The notes: generated by a model not told the origin, from the letters alone. Positions 9,771 through 19,398 are shown, counted from the stretch's first letter. The stretch: 64,000 bases of DNA from Chitinophaga sp. sic0106 (GCF_019219075.1 NZ_JAHUWJ010000011.1:165437-229436), one strand, 5' to 3'. Translations and numbers: made by a program.

Positions 9771-9801
9771 TTTGACAATCTCGTAAATATGCCTATGTTT
9801 G
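9771..9801 (+). promoter_or_regulatory. Bacteroidota-type promoter for the third susC gene
   Basis: TTTG at 9771-9774 and TATGTTTG at 9794-9801 with a 19-base spacer fit the TTTG/TAnnTTTG consensus exactly. The predicted leader is about 340 nucleotides. Confidence 0.75.
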
Positions 9802-9895
9802 ATTTGTTATTTTTTCGCATATGGCGATAAAACTTGTAAGTGAAATTGAAAATTTGTGAGCTGGCACTTTACAGGTTTTTTTTATGAAAATGATG

Positions 9896-9909
9896 CTAAA
9901 ACGTTTTAG
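9896..9909. promoter_or_regulatory. LacI-type operator-like palindrome upstream of susC (copy 2)
   Basis: CTAAAACGTTTTAG is a perfect 14-bp palindrome with central CG, about 90 bases downstream of the predicted transcription start. It shares 13 of 14 bases with the site at 3691-3704, suggesting that both SusCD operons respond to the same regulator. Confidence 0.55.
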
Positions 9910-10148
9910 TAAAACGATTTACTCAGATTCAGACCAGACGAAGGAATTACATACGGAAAATATCATGCGACTGTAACAACACGGAAACTGATTAGGCACG
10001 CGAAAAACAATCTTTTTTTAAGGGACGGAAACCAAAAATGCTAACTGTGAACCTATCCATTTTAGGGATGGCCAACTACCTGTATAAGTAGCCGTTTTCA
10101 TGCTTATGTGACTGACTCACTTGTTATAAATTAAACCAAAAGGAAGCT

Positions 10149-13100
10149 ATGCGAAGATCACTTCTTCTCGCCACGTTGCTTTTCTTATGCTGCGCTATTA
10201 CCGCACTGGCGCAAAATAAAAAAGCTGTTACGGGTACCGTAAAAGATGAAAAAGGAACACTGTTGCCTGGTGTAACAGTGAAAGAAAAAGGCACCTCCAA
10301 CGGCACCATGTCTGCCGCGGATGGTTCCTTCAAAATTCAGGTTACCCCTGAAGCTACCCTGGAATTATCCTACATTGGATATGCTGTCCAGACAGTAGCC
10401 GTAGGTAACCAAAGCACAATCTCTATCGTGCTGAAAGAAGACAATAAGAACTTAAATGAGGTAGTTGTTACCGCCATGGGTATGAAACGCGAATCCCGTA
10501 AACTGGGTTACGCTATCACCGAACTGAAAGGTAACGACATCGCCAAATCTAACCAGGTAAACCCGGTTGCTGCCCTCCAGGGTAAAGTTGCCGGTGTGGA
10601 CATCTCCAGCGCTGCCGGTGGTCCGCAAGCTGCCCCACGTATCGTACTCCGTGGTGCTAAAAGCCTTACTGGTAAAGATCAGCCAATCTTCGTAGTGGAT
10701 GGAGTAATCTTCGAAAACGATGTTACTGCCAACGACGTAAACTTTGGTAACGTGCTCAAAAACCTCAACCCGGATGACTATGAGTCAGTATCCGTGTTGA
10801 AAGGTGCTGCTGCTACAGCCCTTTATGGTTCCCGCGCTATCAACGGTGCTATCCTGATCACCACAAAAAAAGGTGTGGCCAGAAAAGGTATTGGTGTAAA
10901 CGTTAGCCAAACCGCCCAGATGGAAAAAGTATACCGCGGTCCGATCGACCTGCAGAATACTTATGGCCAGGGTATGGACGGTGTGTATGATAACACCATG
11001 GGTGGCTACTCCTTCGGTCCTGTAATGGATGGTCGTGATGTAACGCTGCAAAATGGTACCACCGCTAAATTTGTTCCGCAACCGGATAACGTAACTGACC
11101 TTTATCAAACCGGTAAATACTTCAATACAAACGTAGCTATGGAAGGTGGTAATGAGAAAGGAACTTTCCGTCTCTCTTACTCCCACCTGGATAATAACTC
11201 TGTTTCTCCTAACAATAGCTTCGGTAGAAACAGTATCTCCTTCAAAGGTTCCCAGACTATCTCTAAGGTAATTAGTGCTGACCTGGGCGTAACCTATGCC
11301 AACTCAAAAACACTGAACCCTGACCGTCAGGGTGGTGATTACACCAGCTATAACGTTGGTCGTAAATGGGTGTATGTATTCCCACGTAACTATAATCCTG
11401 GTTACTGGAATCAGCCAGCTAACTACCTCGGACCTAACGGTGGCCGTGCCAACCTGTCCACCAACCTGGGTGCTGACTACTGGTACCAAATGGCTTACAA
11501 CAGCTGGACCCGCAGAGAAAACCTCTTCATGGGTAACGTGGCAGTGAATGTAACTGCTACCGACTGGCTGAAATTCATCCTGAAGTCCAACTTCTCCAAC
11601 GAAACTTCTGCTGATGAACGTAAAGAAGTAGGTACTTCCGCTAACTTCACCGGTTCCGATGGTTACTACGGCGAAGCTGGTGTGAACAAAACACAATATA
11701 CCTTCACCGGCCTCGCACAGATTACACCAAAACTGGGCAAACGTTTTGATGGTTCCGTACTGACTTTAGGTACTGAAACCTGGAACAGCGGTATCGGTAA
11801 ACAATACAATAACTACTCCAGCAATGGTCTCCGTATTCCTTTCATGTACGACCTGACCAATAGTATCGGTGTGGTACAGTTCAACAACGCTCCACTGCTG
11901 CGCAAACGTATCAATTCTGCGTTCTTCGCTGCCAGCTTCAGCTACAACAACGAATTGTTCCTCGATGTAACCGGCCGTAACGACTGGTCATCCGCACTGA
12001 CTTATCCTAAAGGCAGCCTGGGTAACACTTCCAACAGCTACTTCTATCCTTCTGTAAGTACTGCCTGGGAATTCACCCAAACCCTGAAAGAAGTGATGCC
12101 TTCCTGGATTACTTATGGTAAACTCCGTGGATCTTTTGCCATGGTGGGTAGTGATACTGATCCATATACCATCAACTCCGGTTACTACAACTCATCTAAC
12201 TGGTCTGGTATGAACAGTGGCTCTGCATTACCACTGATCACCTTCTATCCAAACGGACAGTTACCAAACATGGCACTGAAGCCTTCTATCTCTAAAAGCT
12301 GGGAGTTCGGTGCAAACGTTCGTTTCTTCAACAACAGACTCGGTATCGATGCGGCATGGTATCGTACTGTGGTTAACAACCAGATCATCCCGCTCGCAGT
12401 TACCAACGAAAGTGGTGTTTCCAGCCGCTACGTAAATGCTGGTAGAATGCTCAACAGAGGTCTGGAATTAGCGATCAACGGTACACCAATCCAGAAAGGT
12501 GACTTCACCTGGGATGTAACCCTGAACGCAAGCCGTAACAAAAACAAAATTCTGGAACTGGTAGAAGGTGTTTCTACTTTCACCCTTGGAGAAGATCAGG
12601 GCGTAAAAGCAGTAGCTAACGTAGGTGGTGCTTATGGTGACCTGATAACTGATTATGGTTATACCCGCAACGCAGCCGGTCAGCCTATCATCAACCTGAA
12701 CCCTGCCGGTGCCGACTTCCCTGCACAATACCAACGCGGTTTCGCAGTAGTAGGTAACATTCAGCCTGATTGGAACCTGGGTCTGCAGAACCAGTTCAAC
12801 TATAAAAACTGGTCACTGGGTATCCTCGTACAGGCACGTATCGGCGGCGACTTCTTCTCTGCCTCTCACCAATATGGTACTGGTCGTGGTAACACTGCTA
12901 ACACCGAATTTGGTCGCGATGCTGCTCATGGTGGTCTTGAGTGGACTGACGGTACTGGAACTAAGAGAAACGACGGTATCATCCCTAATGGTGTATTGTC
13001 CGACGGTACTACTGTAAACATGAACGGTCAGGAAGTGAACATCGGTGGCATGAGCTACCAGGAAGCATATGACAAAGGTTATGTAAAACCGCTCAGCGCA

Positions 13101-13409
13101 TTCCAATATTATAGCATGGTTGGTGACTGGGGTATCGGTATCCGTGAGGCTTCCGTGTTCGACGCTTCTTATGTTGCACTCCGCGAAGTAAACATCGGCT
13201 ACTCACTGCCAACCGAACTGGTTAACCGCTGGAAAATGCAAAGTCTGCGTGTTTCACTCGTAGGCCGCAACCTGGGTTACCTGTTCAATAACCTGCCACT
13301 GAATATCAATCCGGAAGCTGTACGTAACAACGCTACCTACGCCTTCTCTGAATACGGTGCCGTACCGTTCATCCGTAACTTCGGTGCTACCATTCAGATC
13401 GGATTCTAA
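10149..13409 (+). CDS. SusC/RagA-family TonB-linked outer membrane protein
   Basis: Complete 1086-residue SusC transporter. The signal peptide ends near residue 22 (ALAQNK), then a carboxypeptidase-like domain (VTGTVKDEKGTLLPGVTVKEKG), then the TonB/plug entry LNEVVVTAMGMKRESRKLGYAI near residue 102, the plug motif NPDDYESVSVLKGAAATALYGSRAINGAI, and the barrel ending in TIQIGF. No STN domain. An AAGGAAG stretch lies before the ATG, although ribosome binding in this phylum depends little on Shine-Dalgarno pairing. Promoter and operator-like palindrome lie in the roughly 340-base leader; susD follows after 29 bases. It is clearly paralogous to the transporter at 4341 but divergent in the barrel, suggesting a different ligand. 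Confidence 0.97.
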   Translation: MRRSLLLATLLFLCCAITALAQNKKAVTGTVKDEKGTLLPGVTVKEKGTSNGTMSAADGSFKIQVTPEATLELSYIGYAVQTVAVGNQSTISIVLKEDNKNLNEVVVTAMGMKRESRKLGYAITELKGNDIAKSNQVNPVAALQGKVAGVDISSAAGGPQAAPRIVLRGAKSLTGKDQPIFVVDGVIFENDVTANDVNFGNVLKNLNPDDYESVSVLKGAAATALYGSRAINGAILITTKKGVARKGIGVNVSQTAQMEKVYRGPIDLQNTYGQGMDGVYDNTMGGYSFGPVMDGRDVTLQNGTTAKFVPQPDNVTDLYQTGKYFNTNVAMEGGNEKGTFRLSYSHLDNNSVSPNNSFGRNSISFKGSQTISKVISADLGVTYANSKTLNPDRQGGDYTSYNVGRKWVYVFPRNYNPGYWNQPANYLGPNGGRANLSTNLGADYWYQMAYNSWTRRENLFMGNVAVNVTATDWLKFILKSNFSNETSADERKEVGTSANFTGSDGYYGEAGVNKTQYTFTGLAQITPKLGKRFDGSVLTLGTETWNSGIGKQYNNYSSNGLRIPFMYDLTNSIGVVQFNNAPLLRKRINSAFFAASFSYNNELFLDVTGRNDWSSALTYPKGSLGNTSNSYFYPSVSTAWEFTQTLKEVMPSWITYGKLRGSFAMVGSDTDPYTINSGYYNSSNWSGMNSGSALPLITFYPNGQLPNMALKPSISKSWEFGANVRFFNNRLGIDAAWYRTVVNNQIIPLAVTNESGVSSRYVNAGRMLNRGLELAINGTPIQKGDFTWDVTLNASRNKNKILELVEGVSTFTLGEDQGVKAVANVGGAYGDLITDYGYTRNAAGQPIINLNPAGADFPAQYQRGFAVVGNIQPDWNLGLQNQFNYKNWSLGILVQARIGGDFFSASHQYGTGRGNTANTEFGRDAAHGGLEWTDGTGTKRNDGIIPNGVLSDGTTVNMNGQEVNIGGMSYQEAYDKGYVKPLSAFQYYSMVGDWGIGIREASVFDASYVALREVNIGYSLPTELVNRWKMQSLRVSLVGRNLGYLFNNLPLNINPEAVRNNATYAFSEYGAVPFIRNFGATIQIGF

Positions 13410-13438
13410 TCAAGCTGTATTAACCAAACAAGATTATT

Positions 13439-15163
13439 ATGAAATCAATATATAAACTGGGATTTGGAGCGGCAATGTTAGGCCTGTCTCTGGCTTCCTG
13501 TACAAAAGGATTTGAGGATATTAACCAAAACCCTCAGGTGAGTCCAACCACATCTCCTGAACTGCTGCTGTCACTGCCAGGTAAAAGCATTGTTGACCGC
13601 GACTTCGATTGGTTCTACGACTGCTACCAGTATCAAATGCAGTGGATGCAGTTTGGTGCGCCACAACCTGGTTCTACCATCGGTCGTCTGTTCAATCCAT
13701 CCAACACAAATGACTTCTACCAGGCGTTCTACAAAAATATTGCTCCAAACCTGGTAGATATCGATACCGTTATTGCCAGAATGCCGGAAGCAACCAGACC
13801 TAACTTCGCTGAAGTAGGTGCTATTGCCCGCATCATGAAAGTATATTCGGCATGGAGAGTATCCGATGCTAATGGTAGCATCCCGTACACCAAGGCTTTT
13901 GGTGCCCGTTACGGTGGTACTTTCACGCCAACTTATGACACACAGGAACAACTGTTCGATATCTGGGATGCTGAACTGAAACAATCCATCACAGCTATCA
14001 CCAGCAAACTGCCGAACCAGCAGGCTGCATCGTCGTTCGATATCTTCTATTCCGGACGAGCTGGTAACTGGGCGGCCGCAGCCAACGTACTGCGTATGAA
14101 AATCGCTATGCGCCTGATGAAAAGAAATGCTACCAAAGCAACTACTATCATCCAGGAAGTAATGGCCAGCCCGGCAGGTTTATTCACTGGTAATGGTGAT
14201 GAATGGAAGTTTGTTTCCGGGGCTAATGCCTTCGGTCAGGCAGGTAACTGGGAAATGACCGGTAGCGTATCATTAGTGGCTACCAAGAATGTACTGGACT
14301 TCATGCAGAACAACAGTGACCCTCGCCTGGGTCTGTTCTTCGAAAAGAATAGCTATACCAAAGAAGCATTCGACAGCCTCAAAGCTGGTGGTGTGTTCCC
14401 TCAAACAGCTACGTATAGTGGTGTACGTTATGTAGGTGCTCCTGCATCTCCTGATAAACGTAATGATGTAAACTATGCCAACTACTTCACCGTTCGTAAC
14501 TACGAAATGAAGTTTAATGTAAATGGTCAGGAAACCATCGTTAAAAGAAGAATGGATACCGTATCTAACTTACAGCGTCGCCTGTTTGCAACCGGTGCGG
14601 AAGGTATCGCTTCTCCTGGCCAGTACACCCAGCCAATCCTCACTTATGCGGAGCAATGCTTCATGATTGCAGAACTGGCTGTTCGCGGTATCATCACCGG
14701 ACAAGATGCCGCCACCTGGTACACCAACGGTATCAAAGCCTCCATCTCTGCTTATGATAATATGGGCCGTATCGCTAATATTCTTGACTACGCAGAGCTG
14801 GATCAGAATGCAGTGAATGCATATGTAAATAATCCAAACATCCAACTCACCGGCGATCAGGCTACAGACCTGGAAAAAATCCAGATTCAGCTGTTCCTGA
14901 ATTACTTCAAATCTCCTTGGGAAGCATGGGGTTCATGGAAACGTACGGGTGTGCCTAAAGTTGGAAGCTCCATCATGGCCTATGAACCAATGGTTTCCAA
15001 CGGTTCTACCGTAACCATCCCTCGCCGTTGGGCACTGCCGCAGCCAACTGTGGTAGAACAAACCCAGAACTGGCGCGATGCCGTTACTGAAATGCAGAAA
15101 ACCGGCGAATACGGTAATGATGTAAACCAGTACACCGGCCGCGTATGGTGGGATATGCAATAA
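13439..15163 (+). CDS. SusD/RagB-family nutrient-binding outer membrane lipoprotein
   Basis: 574-residue lipoprotein with lipobox Cys21 (SLASC) followed by TKGFEDINQNPQVSPTTSP. The SusD features YAEQCFMIAELAVRGI, the aromatic-rich C-terminal block EAWGSWKRTGVPK, and IPRRWALPQPTVVEQ are present, with a terminal GRVWWDMQ. It should form the extracellular lid of the transporter at 10149; the genes are 29 bases apart in one operon. A long hairpin terminator follows at 15203. Ligand unknown. Confidence 0.94.
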   Translation: MKSIYKLGFGAAMLGLSLASCTKGFEDINQNPQVSPTTSPELLLSLPGKSIVDRDFDWFYDCYQYQMQWMQFGAPQPGSTIGRLFNPSNTNDFYQAFYKNIAPNLVDIDTVIARMPEATRPNFAEVGAIARIMKVYSAWRVSDANGSIPYTKAFGARYGGTFTPTYDTQEQLFDIWDAELKQSITAITSKLPNQQAASSFDIFYSGRAGNWAAAANVLRMKIAMRLMKRNATKATTIIQEVMASPAGLFTGNGDEWKFVSGANAFGQAGNWEMTGSVSLVATKNVLDFMQNNSDPRLGLFFEKNSYTKEAFDSLKAGGVFPQTATYSGVRYVGAPASPDKRNDVNYANYFTVRNYEMKFNVNGQETIVKRRMDTVSNLQRRLFATGAEGIASPGQYTQPILTYAEQCFMIAELAVRGIITGQDAATWYTNGIKASISAYDNMGRIANILDYAELDQNAVNAYVNNPNIQLTGDQATDLEKIQIQLFLNYFKSPWEAWGSWKRTGVPKVGSSIMAYEPMVSNGSTVTIPRRWALPQPTVVEQTQNWRDAVTEMQKTGEYGNDVNQYTGRVWWDMQ

Positions 15164-15202
15164 GTAATCAAGTGAATTGATTAGATAGTACAGTAAAGAG
15201 TG

Positions 15203-15241
15203 AAAAAGTAAAGCCTCCGCATGTCGGAGGCTTTACTTTTT
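15203..15241 (+). terminator. Rho-independent terminator after susC-susD pair 3
   Basis: Perfect 17-bp stem (15203-15219 with 15225-15241) around a catgt loop. The stem ends in A/T tracts, so it could also stop transcription arriving from the mutS side. Confidence 0.85.
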
Positions 15242-15274
15242 GTTACAACAGGCGAGCGCCGTGGCCCTTCCTGC

Positions 15275-15300
15275 AAAAAAACGGGCGCCGTAGGCACCCG
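15275..15300 (-). terminator. Terminator of mutS
   Basis: On the minus strand an imperfect hairpin (15282-15300, stem cggg-gcc/ggc-cccg) is followed by seven T residues, 8 bases after the mutS stop. Confidence 0.75.
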
Positions 15301-15307
15301 TAAAAAA

Positions 15308-17914
15308 TTATCCAATCATTTCTTTTATCTCACTCAGCTTAAGCAAAGCCTCCACCGGCGTAAGCCGGTTAATATCCACCCGCTCCAGCTTCTCCCGTAT
15401 CCCCTGAAACGTATCACTGTGCGCATCAAATATATTTAACTGTAGTTTTTGAGTAGGAGTAGAGAGATTTTTCACCTGCTGCTGCAACGCGCCGTCGATA
15501 TGCTTTTCCTCCAGCTGTGCCAGTACCTCGTTGGCACGGTTAATCAGCTCCGGTGGCATGCCGGCCATCCTGGCTACGTGAATACCAAAGCTATGGCGAC
15601 TACCACCCGGCGCCAGCTTGCGCAGGAAGATGATTTTATTGCCACTTTCCATGTTGGTAATGTGGAAGTTCTTCACGCGGGCATGCTTGTTCTCCAGCTC
15701 ATTCAGCTCATGATAGTGCGTCGCAAACAGTGTTTTAGGCTGGTGCCCGCTCATATCATGCAGGTATTCCACAATGCTCCAGGCAATTGAAATACCGTCG
15801 TAGGTGCTCGTACCACGACCAATCTCATCCAGTATTACCAGGCTTCTCGGGGTAATGCTGTTGATAATGCTCGCCGTTTCATTCATCTCCACCATGAAGG
15901 TTGATTCACCACCGCTCAGGTTATCTGAGGCACCCACACGGGTAAAGATTTTATCCGTCAGACCAATCTCAGCACGGGTGGCCGGTACAAAGCTGCCCAT
16001 ATGCGCCATCAAAGTGATGAGCGCCGTTTGGCGGAGCAGCGCGGATTTACCACTCATGTTCGGTCCCGTAAGAATAATAATCTGCTGTGTTTCCTGGTCC
16101 AGGATAATATCATTGGAGACATAGGATTCACCCGGAGGGAGGCCCCGTTCTATCACCGGATGTCGCCCTTCGGTAATCTTCAGCTCAAAGCCATCATTGA
16201 TTTCCGGACGGCGGTATTTGTACTGCACGGCGTTGTGCGCAAAGCAAAGGAGGCAATCCAGCCGCGCAAAAATATGTGCATCCTGCTGCATCGGTTCTAT
16301 AAACGGCTGCAGGGATGCCAGCAGCTCGTCGAACAGGCGCGTTTCCAGCGCCAGTATTTTATCCTCGGCGCCAACAATCTTTTCTTCGTACTCCTTCAGC
16401 TCCGGGGTAATATAGCGCTCTGCGTTGGCCAGCGTTTGCTTACGTATCCACGTTGCCGGTACTTTATTTTTATGCGTGTTAGTTACTTCGAGATAGTAAC
16501 CGAAAACGTTGTTAAAGGCAATCTTTAAGCTCGGAATACCCGTTGCTTCAGATTCTTTCTGCTGGATCTGCAACAGATAATCCTTGCCTTTGGTCGCAAT
16601 GCCACGCAGCTCATCCAGCTCTGCGTTTACGCCGTCCCTGATCACACCACCCTTGTTCACCAGTACTGGTGGGGTTTCCATCATCTCGTTAAGGATACGG
16701 TTCATGATAGGGGCGCATACGTCCAGTTTTTCGTTGAGGCGTTGCAGGTAGTCGTTGGTGTTACTGCCAAGTATACCTTTCACTGCTTCCACCTGTTGCA
16801 ATGCCCTTGCGAGCTGCATCACTTCCCGCGGATTAATTTTTTTCAGGGGTATTTTAGATACCAGCCTTTCCAGGTCGCCGGTTTGCTGCAGGTGCTGCTG
16901 CAAGCCATTGGCCAGGTCAGTTTCTTTGATCAGGTATTCTACCGTGTCCAGGCGTTCGTTGATGCGGTCCTTATGGCGGAGCGGGAATACCAGCCAGCGC
17001 TTAAGCAGGCGGGCACCCATGGGTGTCACGGTGTTGTCCAGTGTTTTGAGCAGGGTATGACCGTTTTCCACACTGCTGTTGAGCAGTTCCAGGTTACGCA
17101 CGGTGAAGCGGTCCATCCACAGGAAATCTTCCTGGTTGATGCGCTGCATACGTGTGATATGCTGCAGGTTCGGGTGCTCGGTATCTTTCAGATAGTGCAG
17201 AGTGGCACCGGCCGCCACCACGGCTGCTGGCATGCCTTCCACACCAAAGCCTTTCAGGGAATGTGTCTGAAATTGCTTCAGCAGGATTTCAGCCGCATAG
17301 GTGCTGGTAAATATCCATTCCTCCAGCGTATAGGTATAAAACCGGGTACCGAAGGTGGCTTTAAAGTTTTTTTGTTGCTGGCGCGCAAAGAGGACCTCCG
17401 CAGGGCGGAAGCTTTGCAGGAGTTTATCCACATATTCAATACTGCCTTCTGCCACAAAAAATTCCCCGGTAGAGATATCCAGGAAGGATACCCCCGTAAC
17501 GTCACCGCCAAAGTGAACGGCCGCCAGGAAGTTGTTGCTGGAGTTTTCCAGTATCTTATCATTTACGGCTACACCGGGTGTTACCAGCTCGGTTACACCG
17601 CGTTTTACAATGCCTTTAGCAGTTTTAGGGTCTTCCAGCTGGTCGCATACCGCTACGCGGTAGCCGGCTTTTACCAGTTTATGAAGGTAGGTATCCAGCG
17701 CATGATGCGGGAACCCTGCAAGGTCGCCATTGGAAGAGCCGTTTGCCCTTTTGGTCAATACAATGCCAAGCACTTGTGCGGCTATCACCGCGTCTTCGTT
17801 GAATGTTTCGTAAAAGTCACCCACACGGAACAGGAGCACAGCATCAGGATATTTTTCCTTGATGGCATTGTGCTGTTGCATAAGCGGGGTTTCTGCCGAT
17901 TTGCTTTTTGCCAT
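15308..17914 (-). CDS. mutS: DNA mismatch repair protein MutS
   Basis: 868-residue MutS, the ATPase clamp that recognises mispaired bases and recruits MutL. The mismatch-binding domain I carries the F-x-E wedge motif in RVGDFYETF near residue 35. Connector, core lever and clamp regions follow (RINERLDTVEYL, GYYLEVTNTHKNKVP). The ATPase domain has Walker A TGPNMSGKS and Walker B LVILDEIGRGTSTYDG. Length and domain order match full-length bacterial MutS1 proteins. The ATG at 17914 lies only a few bases from a TATATTTG -7 element, so the transcript may be leaderless. It is divergent from the SpoU methyltransferase gene and ends at its own terminator. Confidence 0.98.
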   Translation of the reverse strand: MAKSKSAETPLMQQHNAIKEKYPDAVLLFRVGDFYETFNEDAVIAAQVLGIVLTKRANGSSNGDLAGFPHHALDTYLHKLVKAGYRVAVCDQLEDPKTAKGIVKRGVTELVTPGVAVNDKILENSSNNFLAAVHFGGDVTGVSFLDISTGEFFVAEGSIEYVDKLLQSFRPAEVLFARQQQKNFKATFGTRFYTYTLEEWIFTSTYAAEILLKQFQTHSLKGFGVEGMPAAVVAAGATLHYLKDTEHPNLQHITRMQRINQEDFLWMDRFTVRNLELLNSSVENGHTLLKTLDNTVTPMGARLLKRWLVFPLRHKDRINERLDTVEYLIKETDLANGLQQHLQQTGDLERLVSKIPLKKINPREVMQLARALQQVEAVKGILGSNTNDYLQRLNEKLDVCAPIMNRILNEMMETPPVLVNKGGVIRDGVNAELDELRGIATKGKDYLLQIQQKESEATGIPSLKIAFNNVFGYYLEVTNTHKNKVPATWIRKQTLANAERYITPELKEYEEKIVGAEDKILALETRLFDELLASLQPFIEPMQQDAHIFARLDCLLCFAHNAVQYKYRRPEINDGFELKITEGRHPVIERGLPPGESYVSNDIILDQETQQIIILTGPNMSGKSALLRQTALITLMAHMGSFVPATRAEIGLTDKIFTRVGASDNLSGGESTFMVEMNETASIINSITPRSLVILDEIGRGTSTYDGISIAWSIVEYLHDMSGHQPKTLFATHYHELNELENKHARVKNFHITNMESGNKIIFLRKLAPGGSRHSFGIHVARMAGMPPELINRANEVLAQLEEKHIDGALQQQVKNLSTPTQKLQLNIFDAHSDTFQGIREKLERVDINRLTPVEALLKLSEIKEMIG

Positions 17915-17918
17915 GGCG

Positions 17919-17926
17919 CAAATATA
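17919..17926 (-). promoter_or_regulatory. -7 promoter element of mutS
   Basis: TATATTTG on the minus strand, ending five bases before the mutS ATG. The predicted start site falls at or within about two bases of the start codon. No clear -33 TTTG is visible, which lowers confidence. Confidence 0.45.
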
Positions 17927-17946
17927 TAAAACTCAACCCATCATGT

Positions 17947-17954
17947 TATCTTTG
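17947..17954 (+). promoter_or_regulatory. -7 promoter element of the SpoU methyltransferase gene
   Basis: TATCTTTG (consensus TAnnTTTG) ends six bases before the ATG at 17961, predicting an essentially leaderless mRNA. It is divergent from the mutS -7 element 20 bases away. Confidence 0.45.
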
Positions 17955-17960
17955 CAGGTA

Positions 17961-18497
17961 ATGAGAAAACTAAGTATGGATGAACTGGGCCGTAAAACGG
18001 TGGATGAATTCAAAGCCGCCGATAAAACGCCCATCGTATTGGTGCTGGATAACATCCGGAGTATGCATAACGTAGGCTCCGTTTTTCGTACAGCCGACGC
18101 CTTTTTGATCCAGGGGATCATACTCTGTGGCTATACGCCCGTTCCCCCGCACCGGGATATTAACAAAACAGCCCTCGGCGCCACCGAAACGGTAGAATGG
18201 CAGTATGCCACCACCACTATGGAAGCGGTGATCAGCCTCCGCGATGCCGGCTACCAGGTAATGGCCATCGAACAGGCAGTCAATAGTGTAGCACTGGATA
18301 AATTTACGCCTCCCACCGATCAGCCCCTGGCCCTGGTGTTTGGTAATGAAGTGAGCGGGGTAGATGGGGAAGTGATGAAAGTGGTAGACGGCTGCATCGA
18401 GATCCCCCAACTGGGCATGAAACACTCCCTGAACATTTCGGTGACTACCGGTATTGTTGTTTGGGATATCTTTGTGAAGCTCAGGAACAACCATTAA
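17961..18497 (+). CDS. SpoU/TrmH-family RNA 2'-O-methyltransferase
   Basis: 178-residue single-domain SPOUT methyltransferase that should methylate ribose 2'-OH groups in tRNA or rRNA with S-adenosylmethionine. All three family motifs are visible: motif 1 NIRSMHNVGSVFRTADAF (residues about 31-48), motif 2 LALVFGNEVSGV, and motif 3 IPQLGMKHSLNISVTTGIV, which forms the trefoil-knot cofactor site. There is no N-terminal RNA-binding extension. The ATG at 17961 is chosen because the frame upstream runs into the divergent mutS gene and because the conserved region begins immediately after it. The exact RNA target is not determinable from sequence. Confidence 0.92.
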   Translation: MRKLSMDELGRKTVDEFKAADKTPIVLVLDNIRSMHNVGSVFRTADAFLIQGIILCGYTPVPPHRDINKTALGATETVEWQYATTTMEAVISLRDAGYQVMAIEQAVNSVALDKFTPPTDQPLALVFGNEVSGVDGEVMKVVDGCIEIPQLGMKHSLNISVTTGIVVWDIFVKLRNNH

Positions 18498-18513
18498 ATT
18501 ATATTATTTAAAT

Positions 18514-19380
18514 ATGTATACGACTATTAATAAGTATCTGTCACTGGTAAAGTTTGCCCATACCATCTTTGCCATGCCGTTTGCATTGATCGGGTATTGT
18601 ATGGCGGTAACCATCGGTGGGGGCGCCTTTAACTGGCTCACCTTCGGGTTGGTGATCCTTTGCATGGTATTTGCCCGCAGCGCCGCCATGGCATTTAACC
18701 GCTGGCTGGACGTGGATATCGACAAGCTAAATCCCCGCACTGCCAAAAGGGAAATTCCTGCCGGCATCATCTCCAAAAAGAATGCAATGGCCTTTATTAT
18801 CGCCAACTGCGTACTTTTTGTAGCTACCACCTGGTTTATCAATCCGGTTTGCTTCTTCCTGTCGCCGGTAGCCTTGCTGGTAGTACTGGGATATAGCTAT
18901 ACCAAGCGTTTTACGGCATTATGCCATATGGTATTGGGCGTGGGCCTGTCCCTGGCGCCTATCGGTGCGTATCTGGCGGTTACAGGCCAGTTTGCTGTAT
19001 TGCCGGTACTGGTATCCTGCCTGGTGCTCTGCTGGGTATCCGGTTTTGATATCATCTACTCCCTGCAGGACGAGGATTTTGATAAAAGTCAGCGTCTGAA
19101 CTCTATTCCTGCCTGGCTGGGACTGCGTGGAGCCTTACATTTTTCTGAAGTATTGCATGTGATTGCGGCCGGACTGGTGATCACCATCGGTATTTATGGC
19201 CATTTTCATTGGTTGTACTGGATCGGCGCCGCCGTATTTATGATCATGCTGGTATCACAGCATATGCTGGTAAAACCAAATGACCTGAGCCGCATCAATA
19301 TTATGTTTATGACCACCAACGGGATTGCCAGTGTGGTATTTGCCGTTTTTGCCATCGCCGATATGCTCGTGCTGGCTTAA
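18514..19380 (+). CDS. UbiA-family prenyltransferase, probably menaquinone pathway (MqnP-like)
   Basis: 288-residue polytopic membrane protein of the UbiA superfamily, which attaches a polyprenyl chain to an aromatic acceptor. The first Asp-rich site is NRWLDVDIDKLNPRT (residues about 62-76) and the second is YSLQDEDFDKSQRLNSIP (about residues 183-201); both coordinate Mg-diphosphate. Eight or nine hydrophobic segments surround them. The second motif, with SQRLNSIP, resembles the UbiA-like enzymes of the futalosine menaquinone route (MqnP) more than classical UbiA; this assignment is inference. It starts 16 bases after the methyltransferase stop, with ruvX 18 bases downstream, so a housekeeping operon is likely. 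Confidence 0.85.
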   Translation: MYTTINKYLSLVKFAHTIFAMPFALIGYCMAVTIGGGAFNWLTFGLVILCMVFARSAAMAFNRWLDVDIDKLNPRTAKREIPAGIISKKNAMAFIIANCVLFVATTWFINPVCFFLSPVALLVVLGYSYTKRFTALCHMVLGVGLSLAPIGAYLAVTGQFAVLPVLVSCLVLCWVSGFDIIYSLQDEDFDKSQRLNSIPAWLGLRGALHFSEVLHVIAAGLVITIGIYGHFHWLYWIGAAVFMIMLVSQHMLVKPNDLSRINIMFMTTNGIASVVFAVFAIADMLVLA

Positions 19381-19398
19381 CTAAATAGAAAAGAGAAT

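Noticed and set aside
16742..17929. 395-codon open frame on the plus strand opposite mutS
   Set aside because: It is antisense to an intact MutS with Walker and mismatch-binding motifs, and its translation shows no recognisable domain or sensible composition.
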